DNA of 64,000 nucleotides from Sapria himalayana (lineage: Eukaryota > Streptophyta > Magnoliopsida > Malpighiales > Rafflesiaceae): positions 10,938,391 through 11,002,390 of the forward strand of contig JAREIK010000801.1 of the NCBI GenBank assembly GCA_029783825.1, written 5' to 3'. Position numbers and translations under genes: made by a program. Below the pieces are notes generated by a model. The model saw only the letters and a list, made by a program, of their open reading frames with translations, searched no databases and had not been told where the DNA came from. Position 1 is the stretch's first letter; each line of letters starts with the position of its first letter. Shown in pieces: positions 50,701 to 60,390 of this stretch.

Positions 50701-53700
50701 ATGTCCAGCCAATTGAGTGATATGGATTGTCACAGCCTGTGTCAGGCTTTAATGGATGGCCCAGGTACTGGAGGTATTTCATGCACAGCACGATCTGAAT
50801 CTATCTCCAATCTCATGCCAATCTCAGGCCATGCATAGGTCATGAGAAGAGAAACCATAAACCTATGGAAGGAGCACACATGTATGGCACAAAAATATGT
50901 TACAGATCGAGAAGGCCAGGACTGGCGGCATGATGTATTGCCCAACACAGTACCCAACTAGACTAGAGGTATTTATACACAGGCCATTTAGCCATTTTGT
51001 TGACCAATGCATTGAAATGGATGGACCAAATCCAACAGTTAGATTTTGTTCAACAATTAAAAAAAAAACTTTTCTTTCATTACATCTTTAAATTAAAAAA
51101 AATAATCTTTATCGATATATAACTAAATTAAAATTATTTTAAATAAATTTTTTAATTAAATTTTAAAATTTTAAAATTTTTTAATTTTTAAATTTAAAAT
51201 TTCAAATCTTCACACTTTCATTGATTTGTAGCATAACAATGTAAGTTATATTTTTAAGCATGTATTTATAAGTGAACTGCATTAATAGATATGTTCGTGT
51301 ACTTTTTATTTCTTATTTTATTTAGATTAGTTTTGATAAATTTATTTTATGATAATATTTAAAATACAACATAGTCAACTAAAATTAAGTTTAATATTTT
51401 AGAAAATTTAGTTTTAGAGACTTGTTCCTCGTCTAGTTTCCTCCTGAAAAAATCTCATGCATATAAAAATCTTAAGAATAATAGATGAACTTTTGCCATA
51501 TGAATTAACCTACATATAACATAAGAAGAAATAATTTAAGGAGTTCATAAAACATTAACTCAATGTATATACTATAAAAATATATATAACTATAAAACTA
51601 GTATAACATATATCAACTTCAAAGATAAGTCAAATAATATATTAAAAAAAATAGTATAATAAAACCTAGATAGACTTTGCTTTGTATCACTAAAATTAGA
51701 TTTACTTTAAATTTATCGATCCTCTTTATATGCAATCATAAATTTATATGACAATAGTTAGCTATTAAAATTACGAATATGAGTCTACCATTAGAATTTT
51801 AATAATTATTGGATTTATACTTTTTATTCAAAAATATATCCAACATTCTTAATGAAACAAACTTAAGTCAACTTGTTATGATGATGTAATAAATTATTTT
51901 AAATGTAATAAATAATCAAGTATTAAACAACTTAAAAATTATTATTATATTGTATTAGTGACATAATATGTAGGAACTACTCAAAATAATATATTATTCA
52001 TATGTATCATTGTTCATTATGTTAATTCAAATTGAACACTATAAATTTAAAAATATTTCATCCTCGTGTTTATTCTTTCATATATGAGGGTCACGTAAAT
52101 ATTTTTTAAAAATATAAAATTTAAAATAAAATATTCAGTATGAATTTTAATAATTATACAAATAATAATATAGCAAAAACTTTACTCATAGGAGCTATTA
52201 GATAATATTTTTAACTAATATTTTTCAAATTAGATGTATATTTCATATTATAAACTTAATAGTATAAATTATATTAAAATTAATTTCAATTTTATTAAAA
52301 ATTATTCGAATTTCTATAAAATTTATTGGTATATCTAATAAATTATAAAAATTTTATACTTTAAGTCAATTACTAGGCATAAAAAAATTCTACCACGATG
52401 GCTGCTATCATTAGAAACCATGTATGTTACTTCAAATACTTCATCATCATATTAATTCTTTCATATATGAGTGCCTCATGATATATTTAGAAATATAATA
52501 TTTAAAATATAATATTTAGTATTATATTTATTAATCATGCAAATAATGGTATAGCGAAGAATTTATTCGTATGATTATTAGATGATATCACATAACAAAT
52601 ATTTTTTATATTAAATATATGTATCACATTAGTAACCTAATAGTAAAAATTCAATTAAAATTAATTTCACCTCCATTAATAAGTATTCAAGTTTCTAAAA
52701 ATTTATTGATATATTTAATAAATTATACCAAATTTATACTTTATATCAGTCACTAGGACAAAAAAATCCATATCATTATGGCTAATATCATTACAATTCA
52801 ATATATATAATAGTAAAAGCTTATAATAGCTATAAAAATATTTGATCCAATTTTGTAAACACTAAAAATATTGACACTGTAATAAATAATATACTTAAAG
52901 ATAAAGTTTCATTTTTAAAAATTCTTTAAAAAAAATTATAAAATTACTAACATATGTTCATTAGTATATACTTTTACATATTATATTACATTTAGGTATA
53001 TTTGCAAAATGAGTCATATATTTCAATAATATAGGAAAGATTCATATTTTGATTAAATAATAATACAAATAAAAGAAATAAATATTGAAAAAATATTTAA
53101 CTAGATTATTACTTAGCTATTGTATGGATCTAAAGGTTAAGATAAAAAATATCTAAATTTCATAATCAAGTGTATGAAATGATCATCAAAACTAAGAAAA
53201 AGATATACAAATAATTTAATAATTTATAAAATATTAGAAAAATAAATATAACATTATACCTCATAGTACTTTAACACAATTTATATTCAGAAATAATCAA
53301 TTAGTATTCAATTACTTAAGAAAATTCATGAAATAATTCATCAAATAGATATGAGATTTCAGATTATTTAGGTAGTTACTATTATTCATATATATCTCTC
53401 AATGATTCAAAAATATGAACATAATAAGTTGACATAAATATTATGAGTCCTTTCAAGTACTATATAAAATGAAATGTGATCTACTATAATGCATATGATA
53501 TTTACTATAGCATCTAAGTTTAGTTTTTCGATTGCTATGGATATAATTTTTAATTTTTTATTATAAGGATGAATATGAGATCAAATATACTTACAAATTT
53601 AACTTTATTGGATGATTAGAAAAATGTACATATGATACCTTAAGTTTTCATAGAGGAATTTCATGAAAATTTTGAAAATTGAATATCCTGACATATAATG

Positions 53701-56700
53701 ATCATGAAGTTCAAGATTTGGATGCCAAATAAATTTTGGACATTCAATTTTTCATAATAAAATACATTTTTATTTTATTTAATATTCCATACATATTAAA
53801 TTTTGTTTTCCAAAAAATTTTATTAATTACAACTATACACAGTTTATGTTTAAATTTTTATTTTTTTGTCTATTTTTGCTTTTTGTAGTTGTATCCGTGC
53901 AGTGAACACACTGGTAAGTGGTGCCTGGCCGGGGCATAGTGTCGGGTGGTAAGACAGTAGGCTGTGTCCACTAGCACGCATGTATGACCCATTGCCCAGA
54001 CATAGGCTCGTGCCCAAGCAAGTACCACATAGTCCACACCAGGCAAAGCAAGCTCAGGCTAGTGCTGCCTGTAGTGCTTCCATGCCAACTGCCCAAGAAT
54101 GGCACAAGCATGAGCCAAGCCACGAAATAGGGTATGCTAGTGTTTGTGATTTGCCGATCCAACCAGACATGCCCGCCACAAATTCAGCTGGCCATCAGGC
54201 CAATGAGCTGTGATGAGATGCCTCAATTTTGAAGCATGTCAAGCTTATCATGGTAGCCCCGTTCGGCATGAAGAAAAAAAATGGGCGTCTCATCCAAGCA
54301 TGGGCCATTTTTAAGAGAGCTTACCCAATTTTAACATTATTTGTAAGATTAATTTTTATCTATTTCAATAATTTTTGCCAATTACAAGAGAATAGAATAT
54401 AGAAAATTATAAATGATTACATTAAGTTAAAGAAAATATGGTTTAAATAAATAAAATCATATCCCGACTAATATATATTAAATTGACTAATTAATAAAAT
54501 AAAGTTTTACATTTTTCTTTTTTTAAACAATTATGAACATAAATTTCAACTCTTGTGGTGGTATCTCATCTCATGAGGACTATGAGAGAATTCATTTTGA
54601 AAGGAAAATTATATCTCTCCTCCAAAATTAGAATTAAATTACTATGTCCTCGGTACAAATGATAATTTGAGATCAGTCATTATAATATAATTAAAAAAGT
54701 TCAGAGTAGCTAAGATTTTATAATTTATCCTAGGGAGATAACCGAAGAAAAATCCAAAAGAGCAAGAACAAGTAAGAAATTTGGATGTCACATTTGTATT
54801 CTAATCTTGCATAGTAAAAAATCAATTTTACTAAAAAAATCAACATAAACACTTGCTGATACTTTATTTTATCTCAAGAAAATAACACACAACTTTTCTT
54901 GGGTGCTAATGATAAATCGTACAAAAACACATGCTACAAAAAAAAATATTAAAATATAAACTAAATAATCTATTTCCAAAATATATGATCTAAAAAAACA
55001 AACAATATAAAAAATTAAAAAATCATTAGACTGATCAAGAAGTTTAGGATTAAAATATTATTTTACCCAAGATATCTTGTAACACTTTTATCATATAAAA
55101 TTATTTGAAACGTAACAAGTAAATAGTTATTTTTCACTTCTACAACATATTTTATGAGGATGTGCTATGATAATAAATCTAATATATAATCTCATTATTA
55201 GTACAATAAGTGCCAGAATCATTATACATTGATTCGAGAACATTTGCATTCCTTATAATTATAATATTTTTATCAAATTAATCTTCATATTTTTCGTAAA
55301 ATTATTGGAAAAAATAAAAAAAAAACAAAAGATTTATATTTTTTTAGAAAAAAATTAAGTATTAAGAATACTAATATTAATGAAATTAACAATATATGTT
55401 TAGTTATCTCGCGAATCAACTATACAAAGTACTCAAACAAATGAATGAATCAGATAAAGTGATATATTACAGACACAATTCTGCCAGGTATGTTATGAAG
55501 CTTTAGTATTCAATACCAATCTGACATCCCTCACGATCTAATCTAGAGAAATTTTTTATATTGTGATCCAAAATTTTCAGTTTGACAAAAAATATATAAC
55601 AAAATTTAGAGTAAACAAGTAAATAATAAATAACACTCAATCATCTTAAGATTTTTCAAAAAAAAGGGAGGAGCACAAACTAATATGCTCAAAAAAAAAT
55701 TTTTTATCATAAAAGCCTTATGATCCTCTAAAAAAATATTGATAAAAAATAATATTTAAATCGAGTTTTTTAGCAAGACAAAATCGCATAAAATAATTTA
55801 TTAGCAACTCAAGAATAAATAAAACACACGATAAAAATAAAATATTAAGGTCTATAATATCATAGTCAAGGACTTATGATTTGTGATACTAAATTATTTG
55901 TTGTTGATCCGTGCTCCTCTCTCTCTTCCCTTTATCTCCATCCGGCACAACCCTAACCTTTATCTCCATCCAAAGGCTATTGGATTTCTGTCCTAAAACA
56001 ATTTCTAAAAAAAATATTGTAAAATTTTAAATATATTTTATAAAAAGCATGTTAATATTTATAATTTTTAATACTAAAATTATAATATTTTCTCTCTTTT
56101 TTCTCAAAATATCACAAATATCCTATAACTAAGAGTTTTATGAATTTTTATTTATATTTTTATATTATATAAATCAAGTGGGATTGTGAGTAACTTAGTA
56201 TTTGTGGGATTAGCGATTGTGGATTTGTCGTTGCTTGGGTTTGGATTGCATTATTTATATTTTTGCAAGATTGAAGGTAAAAGTGCATTATTTTTCTTCA
56301 AGTTATTTTTTTTTTTGGTATAACAAAAATAAAATAAAATTATTTTCAACTAAAAATTCACTAAATTAAAATAAAAATAGTGCATATAATAAAAATGATA
56401 TATACCTTGACATAGATCACAACAACCCAACTAAAATATCTGAGATTCAATTATCTTTCAATCATGAGTAGGTCGCAGCACTTACACAAAAAAAACACAA
56501 TAATAGACAAATAAATGTAACATTCACTCACTATAAGATAATTAAAAATAAAAAATTTAAAGATGTTAAAGAAAATTAAGTATAATAAATATATTATAAA
56601 AAATATATATTCTTATACGAATAGAATATAAGTGTAATTGAATATAATAGAAGACACATCGAATGATATACAAAAAAAACATGATAAATTGGATCTTTAA

Positions 56701-59700
56701 ATTTGGATTAAGTTTATATTTATTGACTATTTAATTACTACTATGAGTTTGCAAGAGAATGCATGATTAAGTTCATTACTAACATGGATCTTCCAATAAA
56801 ATTGTCAGAAGATCCTAAATTACATCATCTTATACATACAAATATCTAGTTCACTTATCATATGCTCCATAGATCGATCAGTATGAACAACTTAATAAAA
56901 ATTATAAATTAGAAAAAACATAATAATTAAAGAACCATGAATACAGAATGGAGTGATCTTTGTGACTTCTAACATTTGAACAAGTCAAGATGACAATGCT
57001 CGTATATGTCATTGCTCACTTAATTAATTCAATGTAAAAAGTAAATAAAAAATATTAAACTTTGCAAGATCTTTTATTCTCGTGATAATTATGTCATTTT
57101 TGTCATACAAATTTAGCAATCCATTATAAAAATTAAATATTTAATATAATATTTGATATTGCTTCAAATTATTTGTATCACAATAATTATATTCATAAGA
57201 ATCGATAAAAATAATCTCAAGATAAAATTTTTTATGTTGGGTATATAAGTTATATAATAATCTTAATAGTACAAGATGACTTATAAATAAGTATCACTTT
57301 AATATTTGATGTATTTGTCAACTGGCCCAACAAAACCAAGTTGATACTTCAACATATAATCATAGCACCTACATAGATCATGTTTCCTAACCAAACAAGT
57401 AAGATTTGCAAAAACTACTAACAATCCAAAAATTCACAAGCTAAAATAAAATTGAAAACAATTTTATATTAATTTTTGTACACATAATATTTGCCTTGCA
57501 TAATGTTAATCACAAAATTTATTCTTACTTACATTACCATTCAGATTATCCTTAAAAAATGTTGTCATTATAGGAAATTCTATAAACTTATATCTCTAGA
57601 ATCTTCCAAATATTCATACAATTATAAAATAACAAAAAATAGAAACAATGTACACATAATATCATACAATTATATCCTTGTAAAATGAACAAAATGAAGT
57701 GAGAAAAGTCATAATATTGAGTAATCTCATCAAAAATATAAAATAATATCAACCCCCTTCCAATCAAGCTGATAATTAAAATTAAAATTCCAAAATATCA
57801 AACTTAGAAGAAAGAAATATAAGTTGATATCTCTTCAAAGTCTTTATGAAAATGTTTTGTGATTGATCTGTTGTATGAATATATGTTATGACAATGCTCC
57901 TGACCTAAATCTACTCTCTCGAGAAAAAATAGTTAATCTCTATGTACTTCCTTCACTCGTAAAATAATAGATATATACTGGTGAGGCAGAACTCAATCTA
58001 AATACTACGTCAAGTATCCATGATACCTCAAAGATATCTCAAACCCTAAAGACTTCTTTTATACCTCAGTATGCAAAGAGATATGTAAATATGAATTTGT
58101 CAAAAATAAATTATGAAATAACAAACTATATTGACTATATATATTATATTTAATCTGATTATAATCAAATAATTGATATTCCTTAAAATTCTGCTATCAG
58201 TATTATAATTAACCGAATGGATCATATCAGAAATAAAATTAATATTTAGATCAATAAAAATATCTACTATAACAAAACTCAAAAGACCAACTTATACAAA
58301 AAAATCAAGTACATATCTTTTCTTTAACAAGATAATATCCCTCATAAAATAAAGAACACTTTCAGTAGAGCGATCCTCAACTCATCTTCAATAATCATAT
58401 ATCATTTAATAAGATTATAATGTACATAAACTTAAGTTGTAAAATAATATTGACCAATATTTCAATATTTTATAGAAAATATTAATTATTAAACAAATTT
58501 AATAATTATCATTATTAAATAAGATTGTAGTGTGCATGAACTACATGCTAGTCAATAGCAAGCCTATCACCCCACCAGAATATTATTTATTGGCCATAAT
58601 CATGTTTTTTACAATATGATAATTTTCAAATAATATCATAGTAAAGTAAACTTTCTCTAAACTTTATGCTTGTAACCATATATGATAAAACCAGACCAAA
58701 CCAGCCAGCTGGACCAGAGGGTCAGACCAGTCTGGCTGTCACCAAGTCAATAGACCTGTTCTACTATTTGAGCCAGTATCCCATCAAACCAGGATAAAAC
58801 CAAAAAAACTGGTAGTCGAACCTGTGGCCCAACAGATTTTTAGTGAACCAACCATTACTGAAAATAATTCCGGTGACTGCTTATGGGATTCAAAATCTTA
58901 ACCTAAGGATTCAAACGGGTCATTTACCACCTGAGCCACCTGAAACTTTTTTATTTAACTTGCAGATTAATTATTTTTATAAAATATAGTCCTATTAAAA
59001 TAATTTGAAAAAATTAATTAATATAATTATTTTATTTTATGTTATTTAATTAATTACTAAAATATACAAACTGTTATTATAATATTCTAAACAAATATTT
59101 TTTTACATATTTATATGATAATAAAATATAAAAATTATAAATATTAAAAAATCATCTATATGTATCATTATTTACTTTACATATTAAATATATTATATTA
59201 AATAATTTTTATGTCGCTTATACTTACAAAATAATTTAATATATATTTTATTTATTTTATAATATTTTGAAGTTTTTCAAAATATTTTAATAAATTTTCA
59301 ATAATATTCATATTTTTATCAATATTTTATTGATATTTCTGATATATCTATAAATTCAAATATTATATATTTGTATGTATTGTAACTAGCCTATATAGCA
59401 GGTTGGAGAAAGGTCAAGAAGTTTCTAAATTAACATTCTTATACTAGCCTATACAGCAGAGCTGTGCTATGGGGATCCACATAGCTCCCTATAAAAGGGC
59501 CTACACAACACATAGCTTACATTCACACTATAAATGGGGAAAACACAACCACAAAAACAAGAGCAAAACACAACCACAAAAGGAATTCATCACAATCATG
59601 ACGGACAAGGACCACATGGCTCGAACACAGCCACACCATCAAGGTTATCCAAGCTACCATCTCTACAATGCTGAAATGGTTAGCTGAACTTCACCCCATG

Positions 59701-60320
59701 TCTGCCGAAGAGACCAACCTCATTTCCAAGCTACCATCACAACCCGATGAACAACAAGAATCTAGTGATCTACCCAAAAGAGCGAATTCTTGCTTACATA
59801 CCCATTGTGGATGAAATCATCATCAAGGATCAACTCCATTAATGATCTGGTCCACAGGATGAGGTCCACAACAACAAGGAAGATGACAACCATAAGCTAC
59901 CCATTAGCCATTAGCCATTAGCCAAGTATGGCTTTGACAACACAGCCCACCCATTAGCCAAGAATGGCTCGGCCAAACAAAGTATAAATCAGCCGGGTGA
60001 CTAACCTGATGGCCATGATCATCCATTGGAATGCACTCGACAGAAATCAGCTTATCAACATCATCAGCAGTGACAACATATTCAGGATTTGTAGCTCCTG
60101 CATTAGAATTTTCAGTATGAAACATATATGTGTATCATTAATACCAATTATAAGACCATTGTGTTCTCACCATCTATGAAAAGCCTGGTGGTATCCTCCA
60201 GATGACGAACCCATTGAAACATGCAAAGAGAAGTTCCATGTACGGGATATCCGCACCCAAGTAGTCTTTCTCCAGGTATGGCATCACCATAAATCTGAAA
60301 ACCCTCAATCCCAGGTCCCT
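35698..60320 (-). CDS. AIR9: AIR9-like microtubule-associated protein gene, partial (six exons)
   Basis: Six minus-strand exons join without a stop or phase error: 60320-60171, 60097-60006, 50195-50147, 48092-48022, 39570-39451 and 35780-35698 (565 nt, 188 codons). The peptide runs GPGIEGFQIYGDAIPGERLL, GCGYPVHGTSLCMFQWVRHL, NPEYVVTADDVDKLISVECI, PMDDHG, then LFANDHKKIKC, MQLEIDSYIS, TDSSENW, QIKDIGSDTIVLEEK and GLSAQFVLTCSN. That is the order of the last A9 repeat and C-terminal domain of AIR9. AIR9 is a large plant protein that binds cortical microtubules and marks the preprophase-band site in cell division. All splice sites are GT-AG with good polypyrimidine tracts. The introns are 73, 9810, 2054, 8451 and 3670 nt, the long ones filled with transposons. 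N-terminal exons (basic region, LRRs, earlier A9 repeats) must lie right of 60320, beyond 64000. The final exon was not found. Confidence 0.88.
36600..38420 (-). mobile_element. Copia fragment (RT/RNase H) in an AIR9 intron
   Basis: 37992-37771 encodes MRIIEKIIYLIMTRLNIVNA, the segment LVGKLIYLTxTRPDISFAV between RT and RNase H. 36900-36600 is RNase H-side sequence. The element lies in the same orientation as AIR9 and is split by the hAT MITE at 36942. 38010-38420 is further decayed interior. Confidence 0.72.
36942..37570. mobile_element. hAT non-autonomous element, 629 bp, 7/8 TSD
   Basis: Begins TAGAGGTGTCAAACGGGAC and ends CGATTAACACCTCTA. The flanks CTTTTAAG (36934-36941) and CTTTCAAG (37571-37578) are an 8-bp duplication with one transition. 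Four successive 'CCCTAATTT-A(n)-ATT' spacers punctuate the GC-rich core at 37140-37385. It is inserted in a Copia copy inside an AIR9 intron. Confidence 0.92.
38553..38757 (-). other. Unidentified coding-like open frame
   Basis: On the minus strand, a frame open from about 38757 to a TAG at 38555-38553 reads NIIYNDDEADDILELPIETT then TEAYKMVEMLEMLWMHQDYS and WKIKNIVNALSV. It is acidic and then helical, with non-repetitive codon use. I do not recognise it. A transposase C-terminus is possible, because similar acidic plus helical tails end pogo/Tigger-like proteins, but this is a guess. No splice sites are obvious. Confidence 0.3.
38758..39240. other. Intronic segment with an internal repeat and a heat-shock-element-like motif
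   Basis: 38895-38940 and 39008-39050 share a CTCTATGGGTTAGTATTCCC-like word, a partial duplication. A perfect nTTCnnGAAnnTTCn element occurs at 39164-39178. It may belong to an LTR, but no LTR boundary was found. Confidence 0.35.
39451..39570 (-). CDS. AIR9: AIR9 exon e (120 nt, 40 codons)
   Basis: The acceptor is a 10-T tract followed by cag, and the donor is TCA/gtatgc. It encodes TDSSENWFPMTFLLTRLTCQ then IKDIGSDTIVLEEKYSNDLS. The exon is in phase 0 at both ends. Confidence 0.86.
40607..40642. repeat. (CCCTCG)6 hexamer repeat
   Basis: Six exact units, preceded by CCTTGCCC variants from 40585. Confidence 0.97.
40686..40804. repeat. Cluster of nine GAGCTC palindromes
   Basis: GAGCTC starts at 40686, 40696, 40726, 40736, 40749, 40758, 40768, 40789 and 40799, in the context ctac/cacg-GAGCTC-ca. 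Spacing is mostly about 10 bp or a multiple. The block is GC-rich inside AT-rich DNA and directly follows the hexamer repeat. Confidence 0.95.
41381..41672 (-). mobile_element. Short-LTR Copia 5' end remnant
   Basis: Leader motif TCACACAGAGGGTGTGCGA (41381-41399), primer site complement GCCCTCATACCA (41548-41559), then the LTR from 41560 to about 41672. The body expected to the left is not recognisable. Confidence 0.6.
42162..42445 (+). mobile_element. Short-LTR Copia 5' LTR, primer site and leader
   Basis: The LTR of about 145 bp starts TGATGGGAATACTC. TGGTATCAGAAC (42308-42319) is an initiator-Met primer site. The leader holds TCGCACACCCATTGTGTGA at 42424-42442. Retroelement coding sequence does not follow. 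Instead the ENT-like copy starts about 150 bp later. Confidence 0.72.
42596..44172 (+). pseudogene. Equilibrative nucleoside transporter (ENT) retrocopy, disrupted
   Basis: Plus-strand words in the order of plant ENT proteins, which are membrane transporters of nucleosides: YTVYFTPGVGFLLPWNTF, NHIFSIAYMLASLG, then a deletion of about 70 residues at 42805, then MQAIIAGTAGYGV, LGILTKSV, GIRRSAVLYLLV. A hAT insertion (42950-43535) follows, then IIRYYIDLKKKATKEEAKIK, HVKWFGIGIILIYIVTLSIF, TEDVKSEI, ARLL-like and FGCLHGPKVFRTDISVT, ending LSIDLALGSTIA near 44172. No introns interrupt the parts. Damage includes a 1-bp frameshift at about 43765, a local duplication at 43790-43850, and stops. Codons are GC-rich in the first part. 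It is a processed or transduced cDNA, not the parent gene. Confidence 0.88.
42950..43535. mobile_element. hAT non-autonomous element, 586 bp, 6/8 TSD
   Basis: Begins TAGAAGTGTCAACTGGGCC and ends CTTTTGACACCTCTA. The flanks AACAGTTA (42942-42949) and AGCAATTA (43536-43543) match at 6 of 8, both differences being A/G. It splits the ENT copy between RRSAVLYLLV and IICFNVVQRL. A direct duplication, GCTGGGCCAGC-AGATAATTTCCGTGTC, lies at 43406-43455. Confidence 0.9.
44411..45865 (-). mobile_element. Short-LTR Copia element, internally deleted, both LTRs present
   Basis: LTRs at 45865-45747 (5') and 44530-44411 (3') are about 120 bp each and share ACATACACGAAAAT, TTATAAAATAAC and the TGAT(A/G)... 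start. The interior keeps an RNase H end near 44700-44640 (LVNIFTKVLN, equivalent to LADIFTKALG) and a leader at 45480-45745. gag, integrase and RT are gone. A primer-like AGCACTGTGCA precedes the 5' LTR. It lies within the AIR9 intron between exons d and e. Confidence 0.75.
46331..46612 (+). pseudogene. Pectinesterase C-terminal fragment
   Basis: Plus-strand words in pectin methylesterase order: TAVFMQTNMSDIIQPTGFIE, WN, then after a frameshift HDGTGSGANTTLRVRWPG, and then a NFT and WLP pattern. The family shows xVxMQSxIGDxIxPxGWxEWNG...EYxNTGPGAxTxxRVKWxG...NFTVxxFIxGxxWLP. The upstream catalytic domain is not recognisable, although 46040-46330 is also richer in G+C. Frameshifts and stops show it is dead. 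Confidence 0.75.
46997..47150 (+). repeat. Short-LTR Copia LTR-like sequence
   Basis: TGATAGGAACGTG start, shared TTATTTAAAATCTTGAATTT end with 42285-42303, and a decayed primer-like TATTGGATCCTG. It parallels the plus-strand LTR at 42162. The two bracket the ENT copy, the minus Copia and the pectinesterase fragment. Confidence 0.55.
47632..47815 (+). mobile_element. tRNA-derived SINE
   Basis: The head carries an A-box-like TTGGTTCGATTGGCAAAGG (47641-47659) and a B-box-like AGTTCGATCCC (47688-47698) at tRNA spacing, followed by an unrelated body ending near AACCGAATATATATAG. An A-run (47620-47629) precedes it. No target duplication was verified. Confidence 0.6.
48022..48092 (-). CDS. AIR9: AIR9 exon d (71 nt)
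   Basis: Acceptor ttctcttgcag and donor ACTG/gtatgc. It completes Asp and encodes PYMQLEIDSYISKRCAAFSI and LLL, matching DPxMQSEIDTYxSRGxASFxVLLL of AIR9. Confidence 0.86.
48803..48945 (+). other. Possible terminal exon or gene fragment, lysine-rich, unidentified
   Basis: After a strong acceptor-like tttttcatgcag, the plus strand reads KFRGIFTKVLHYKNGPERKS then SKKHKVEEADPVDKTSKKHV and LQSRR, stop at 48945. Composition is unlike translated intron noise. It is opposite to AIR9 and lies inside its c-d/d-e intron area. No upstream exon was recognised. Confidence 0.3.
49380..49590 (+). mobile_element. Copia 3' end fragment (RNase H tail, short LTR)
   Basis: Plus-strand words ALDIFMKILKRY then FSNLSV match the RNase H tail (LADIFTKALGRDQF...SKLGV). 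TGATGGGGTGTTATAA at 49511 is the LTR start. A primer-like TGATATCGATGAGAGG follows after only about 60 bp, so the LTR is internally deleted. Confidence 0.65.
50147..50195 (-). CDS. AIR9: AIR9 exon c (49 nt)
   Basis: Acceptor gatatcag and donor TGTG/gtaagt. It encodes GEPVILFANDHKKIKC plus one base. It corresponds to the GELVRxFANDQNKI segment that closes the last A9 repeat. The exon is isolated between introns of 9810 and 2054 nt and would be missed by most gene finders. Confidence 0.87.
50499..50965. mobile_element. Decayed hAT non-autonomous element
   Basis: Starts TGAGAGTGTCAAATGGGTC. The interior is built of CATGCC/CATGGGCC words where intact copies have CGTGCC/CACGGGCC, so most CpGs are now TpG or CpA. 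The right end is not resolved (about 50965). It lies in the AIR9 b-c intron, 300 bp from exon c. Confidence 0.65.
51000..52039. other. AT-rich intronic DNA without recognisable content
   Basis: No motif recognised. Confidence 0.4.
52040..52800. repeat. Tandem dimer with a period of about 381 bp
   Basis: ATTCTTTCATATATGAG recurs at 52072 and 52455 (period 383). ACTAGG recurs at 52372 and 52752 (380). ATGGCT-(2 nt)-TATCATTA recurs about 379 bp apart. Whole-length similarity is visible but diverged. Only two units were seen. Confidence 0.75.
52801..53890. other. AT-rich intronic DNA without recognisable content
   Basis: No motif recognised. Confidence 0.4.
53893..54320. mobile_element. Decayed hAT-like GC-rich element
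   Basis: A GC-rich island with GTGCCTGGCC, GGGGCATAGTGTCG, CATGCCC and GGGCCATTTTT words resembling hAT MITE interiors after CpG loss. Ends and target duplication are not resolved. Confidence 0.5.
54700..56030 (-). mobile_element. Copia interior fragment
   Basis: 54940-55300 repeats the interior block also at 22930, 26170 and 28400. 55130-55260 repeats the next block (GTACAATAAGTGCC and TCTCATTATTAG-like words). The 55890-55990 CT-rich zone with CCCTAACC may be a leader. No protein motif survives. Confidence 0.45.
57780..58440 (-). mobile_element. Copia RT/RNase H fragment
   Basis: 58282-58100 encodes RILRNINYLIIIRLNIIYIV (compare LVGKLIYLTxTRPDISFAV). About 57890-57800 encodes DQSQNIFIKTLKRYQLIFLS then SKFDI, the RNase H tail. 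It lies in the AIR9 b-c intron, in the same orientation. Confidence 0.75.
58681..58945. mobile_element. Probable small repeat element of unknown class
   Basis: Dense ACCAGACC/CCAGCC/CTGG words and a CACCTGAGCCACCTGAAAC ending. Composition contrasts sharply with the flanks. It resembles plant elements rich in ACCGGT-type words after loss of CpG. No terminal repeat proven. Confidence 0.4.
59484..59990. other. TATA-containing GC-balanced segment, function unknown
   Basis: CTCCCTATAAAAGGGCC at 59487-59503 is a good TATA box, followed by leader-like ACACAACCACAAAA repeats and an ATG-bearing frame (59601-59687) that stops early. 59905-59945 has tandem CCATTAGCC. It may be an LTR R/U5 region. No partner LTR or primer site found. 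Confidence 0.35.
60006..60097 (-). CDS. AIR9: AIR9 exon b (92 nt)
   Basis: Acceptor tctaatgcag and donor CAG/gttagt. It completes the split Gly and encodes ATNPEYVVTADDVDKLISVE then CIPMDDHGHQ. The 73-nt intron before it is the only compact intron of the set. Confidence 0.9.
60171..60320 (-). CDS. AIR9: AIR9 exon a (150 nt)
   Basis: Acceptor ctattag precedes AGGGACC, and the donor is GATG/gtgaga. It encodes GPGIEGFQIYGDAIPGERLL onward to TTRLFID, with the hallmark CMFQWVRHL of A9 repeats. It begins in phase 2 and ends one base into Gly. Confidence 0.88.
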
Positions 60321-60390
60321 CTAATAGACAACTTTTATTAGATTAATTTGTTACATTTTTTTTATTATTTTTTTTCTTTTTTAATGTTTA

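Noticed and set aside
59484..59520. Endogenous pararetrovirus promoter
   Set aside because: The TATA box alone is not diagnostic. No viral coding motif was seen nearby.
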